In this document: positions 5,016-5,918 of the stretch, one piece after another | Position numbering within the stretch: the stretch's first letter is position 1 | How the letters are laid out: each line of letters begins with the position of its first letter | NCBI GenBank assembly: GCA_002405555.1 | Contig: DHMA01000008.1 | Span: forward strand, 1-5,918 | DNA from: Opitutia bacterium UBA4654 | GTDB lineage: Bacteria > Verrucomicrobiota > Verrucomicrobiia > Opitutales > Intestinicryptomonadaceae | DNA length: 5,918 bases | Direction of reading: 5' to 3' | Notes under the pieces: model-generated | Database searches by the model: none | Seen by the model: only the letters and a program-made list of their open reading frames with translations | Told to the model about the DNA's origin: nothing | Program-made: the position numbers and the translations under genes

Positions 5016-5918
5016 TTAGGAGAGTCTTTCGAGCAGCGCTTCGCGTTCGACTTTGAGCGAATGCGGGAGCAGTTCGAAGAGCTCTTCGGAGAGCGGCTGC
5101 GCCGAAACCGTGGCGGGATCGTAGGTCATCAGTTCCTTGAACGTGTCCTTCGAGTATTCCATGCCGTCCCAGTCGAGGTCGTCGTATTCGGGAACGAAGC
5201 CGATAGCCGTTTCCTTTGCCTTCGCTTCGCCGTTCTGGCGGTTGACAATCCACGCGAGGACGCGGGCGTTTGCGCCGAATCCGGGCCACATGAAGTTGCC
5301 TTCCGCGTCGCGGCGGAACCAGTTGACGTGGTAGAAGCGCGGAGTCTTTTCGAGGTTCTTGCCCATCTTGACGAGGTGTCCGAGGTAGTTTGCCATGTTG
5401 TAGCCCGCGAAGGGGAGCATAGCCATCGGGTCGGAACGGAGTTCGCCCTGTTTGCCTTCTGCGGCAGCCGTGCGTTCAGAACCCATCATTGCGCCGAGGT
5501 ATACACCGTGCGTCCAGTTGAAGGATTCGAATACCAGCGGAATGCCCTTCGGGCGGCGTCCGCCGATGACGATTGCCGAAATCGGAACGCCTTCGAGCTT
5601 GTCGGCGTTTTCGTCGAGGCAGGGGCAGTTTGCCAAGGGAGCCGTGAAGCGGCTGTTCGGGTGGGCAGCGGGGGTCGGGCTATCGGGAGTCCAATCGTTG
5701 CCGTGCCAATCCTTCAGGTGCGCCGGAGGTTCTTTGGTCATGCCTTCCCACCATACGTCGCCGTCGTCCGTGAGGGCTACGTTCGTGAAGATTGTGTTCT
5801 TCGAGCACGAGAGCATCGCGTTCGGGTTCGTCTTCATGCTGGTGCCCGGAGCAACGCCGAAGAAGCCGTTTTCGGGGTTCACCGCCCAGAGGCGTCCGTC
5901 CTTGCCGATGCGCAGCCA
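5016..5918 (-). CDS. pckG: Phosphoenolpyruvate carboxykinase (GTP), C-terminal half; 5' end outside the window
   Basis: The frame is open from the right edge to the TAA at 5016-5018, giving 300 codons, about half of the usual 600-residue enzyme. PckG (EC 4.1.1.32) converts oxaloacetate and GTP to phosphoenolpyruvate, GDP and CO2 in the cytosol, in gluconeogenesis or, in many anaerobes, in the carboxylating direction. Counting from the first residue visible, AVNPENGFFGVAPGT (12-26), HPNSRF (86-91), GGRRPKGIPLVFESFNW (119-135) with HGV (137-139), and LPFAGYNMANYL (168-179) are all characteristic of the GTP type rather than the ATP type. VNWFRRD (198-204) followed by FMWPGFGANARVL (209-221) contains Phe209, Phe214 and Asn217, which match the guanine-binding residues of the animal enzymes. 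The substrate and P-loop part lies beyond the edge. No internal stop or frameshift is seen. A GTG at 5882 lies inside the protein and is not a start. The gene is convergent with the HIT gene and shares its terminator. Confidence 0.98.
   Translation of the reverse strand, partial: WLRIGKDGRLWAVNPENGFFGVAPGTSMKTNPNAMLSCSKNTIFTNVALTDDGDVWWEGMTKEPPAHLKDWHGNDWTPDSPTPAAHPNSRFTAPLANCPCLDENADKLEGVPISAIVIGGRRPKGIPLVFESFNWTHGVYLGAMMGSERTAAAEGKQGELRSDPMAMLPFAGYNMANYLGHLVKMGKNLEKTPRFYHVNWFRRDAEGNFMWPGFGANARVLAWIVNRQNGEAKAKETAIGFVPEYDDLDWDGMEYSKDTFKELMTYDPATVSAQPLSEELFELLPHSLKVEREALLERLS

Noticed and set aside
4609..5289. Minus-strand 226-residue open frame spanning the terminator
   Set aside because: It runs antisense through the HIT gene, across the terminator and out of frame through pckG; it is Arg-rich and has no domain.
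5882..5882. GTG at 5882 as the start of a 288-residue protein
   Set aside because: The frame stays open to the edge and the upstream residues continue the conserved PEP carboxykinase sequence, so this is an internal Val of a truncated gene.

Overview
The window is ordinary-looking, densely coded, GC-rich bacterial chromosome. It holds seven protein genes, two of them cut by the window edges, and one clear intrinsic terminator. I see no rRNA, tRNA, CRISPR array, insertion sequence, integrase or other sign of mobile DNA. The gene content (GTP-type PEP carboxykinase, an IMPase-type histidinol-phosphatase, a DEDDh exonuclease beginning close to AIDFEGS), the strong G/C third-position bias and the scarcity of Shine-Dalgarno sequences suggest a Verrucomicrobiota-like bacterium, perhaps an Opitutales-type lineage. 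That placement is inferred from general resemblance and was not tested by any search.

Layout. Positions 1-3385 carry three minus-strand genes, read right to left: hisN (2615-3385), an MFS_3-type exporter (1193-2563), and an unrecognised membrane-anchored protein (1115 running off the left edge). The last of these has no stop codon in the window and would be missed by an ORF finder that needs both ends. A 37-bp divergent gap (3386-3422) separates hisN from a plus-strand group: a DEDDh 3'-5' exonuclease (3423-4070), an unrecognised 144-residue protein one base downstream (4072-4506), and a HINT-type HIT protein (4556-4894). A bidirectional hairpin terminator (4964-5001) lies between this group and the convergent pckG gene, whose C-terminal 300 codons occupy 5016-5918 and whose 5' part is off the right edge.

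How the genes work together. The set looks like housekeeping and metabolic genes rather than one pathway. PckG links oxaloacetate and phosphoenolpyruvate, HisN performs the penultimate histidine step away from any visible his operon, and the MFS protein probably exports a small molecule. The exonuclease is very likely translationally coupled to the unknown protein behind it. No obviously new system is present. The items most worth a second look are the two unrecognised proteins, the near-absence of Shine-Dalgarno sequences (including a possible leaderless promoter at the HIT gene), a 13-bp palindromic sequence shared by two intergenic gaps, and a Glu where the exonuclease family usually has Asp in motif II.
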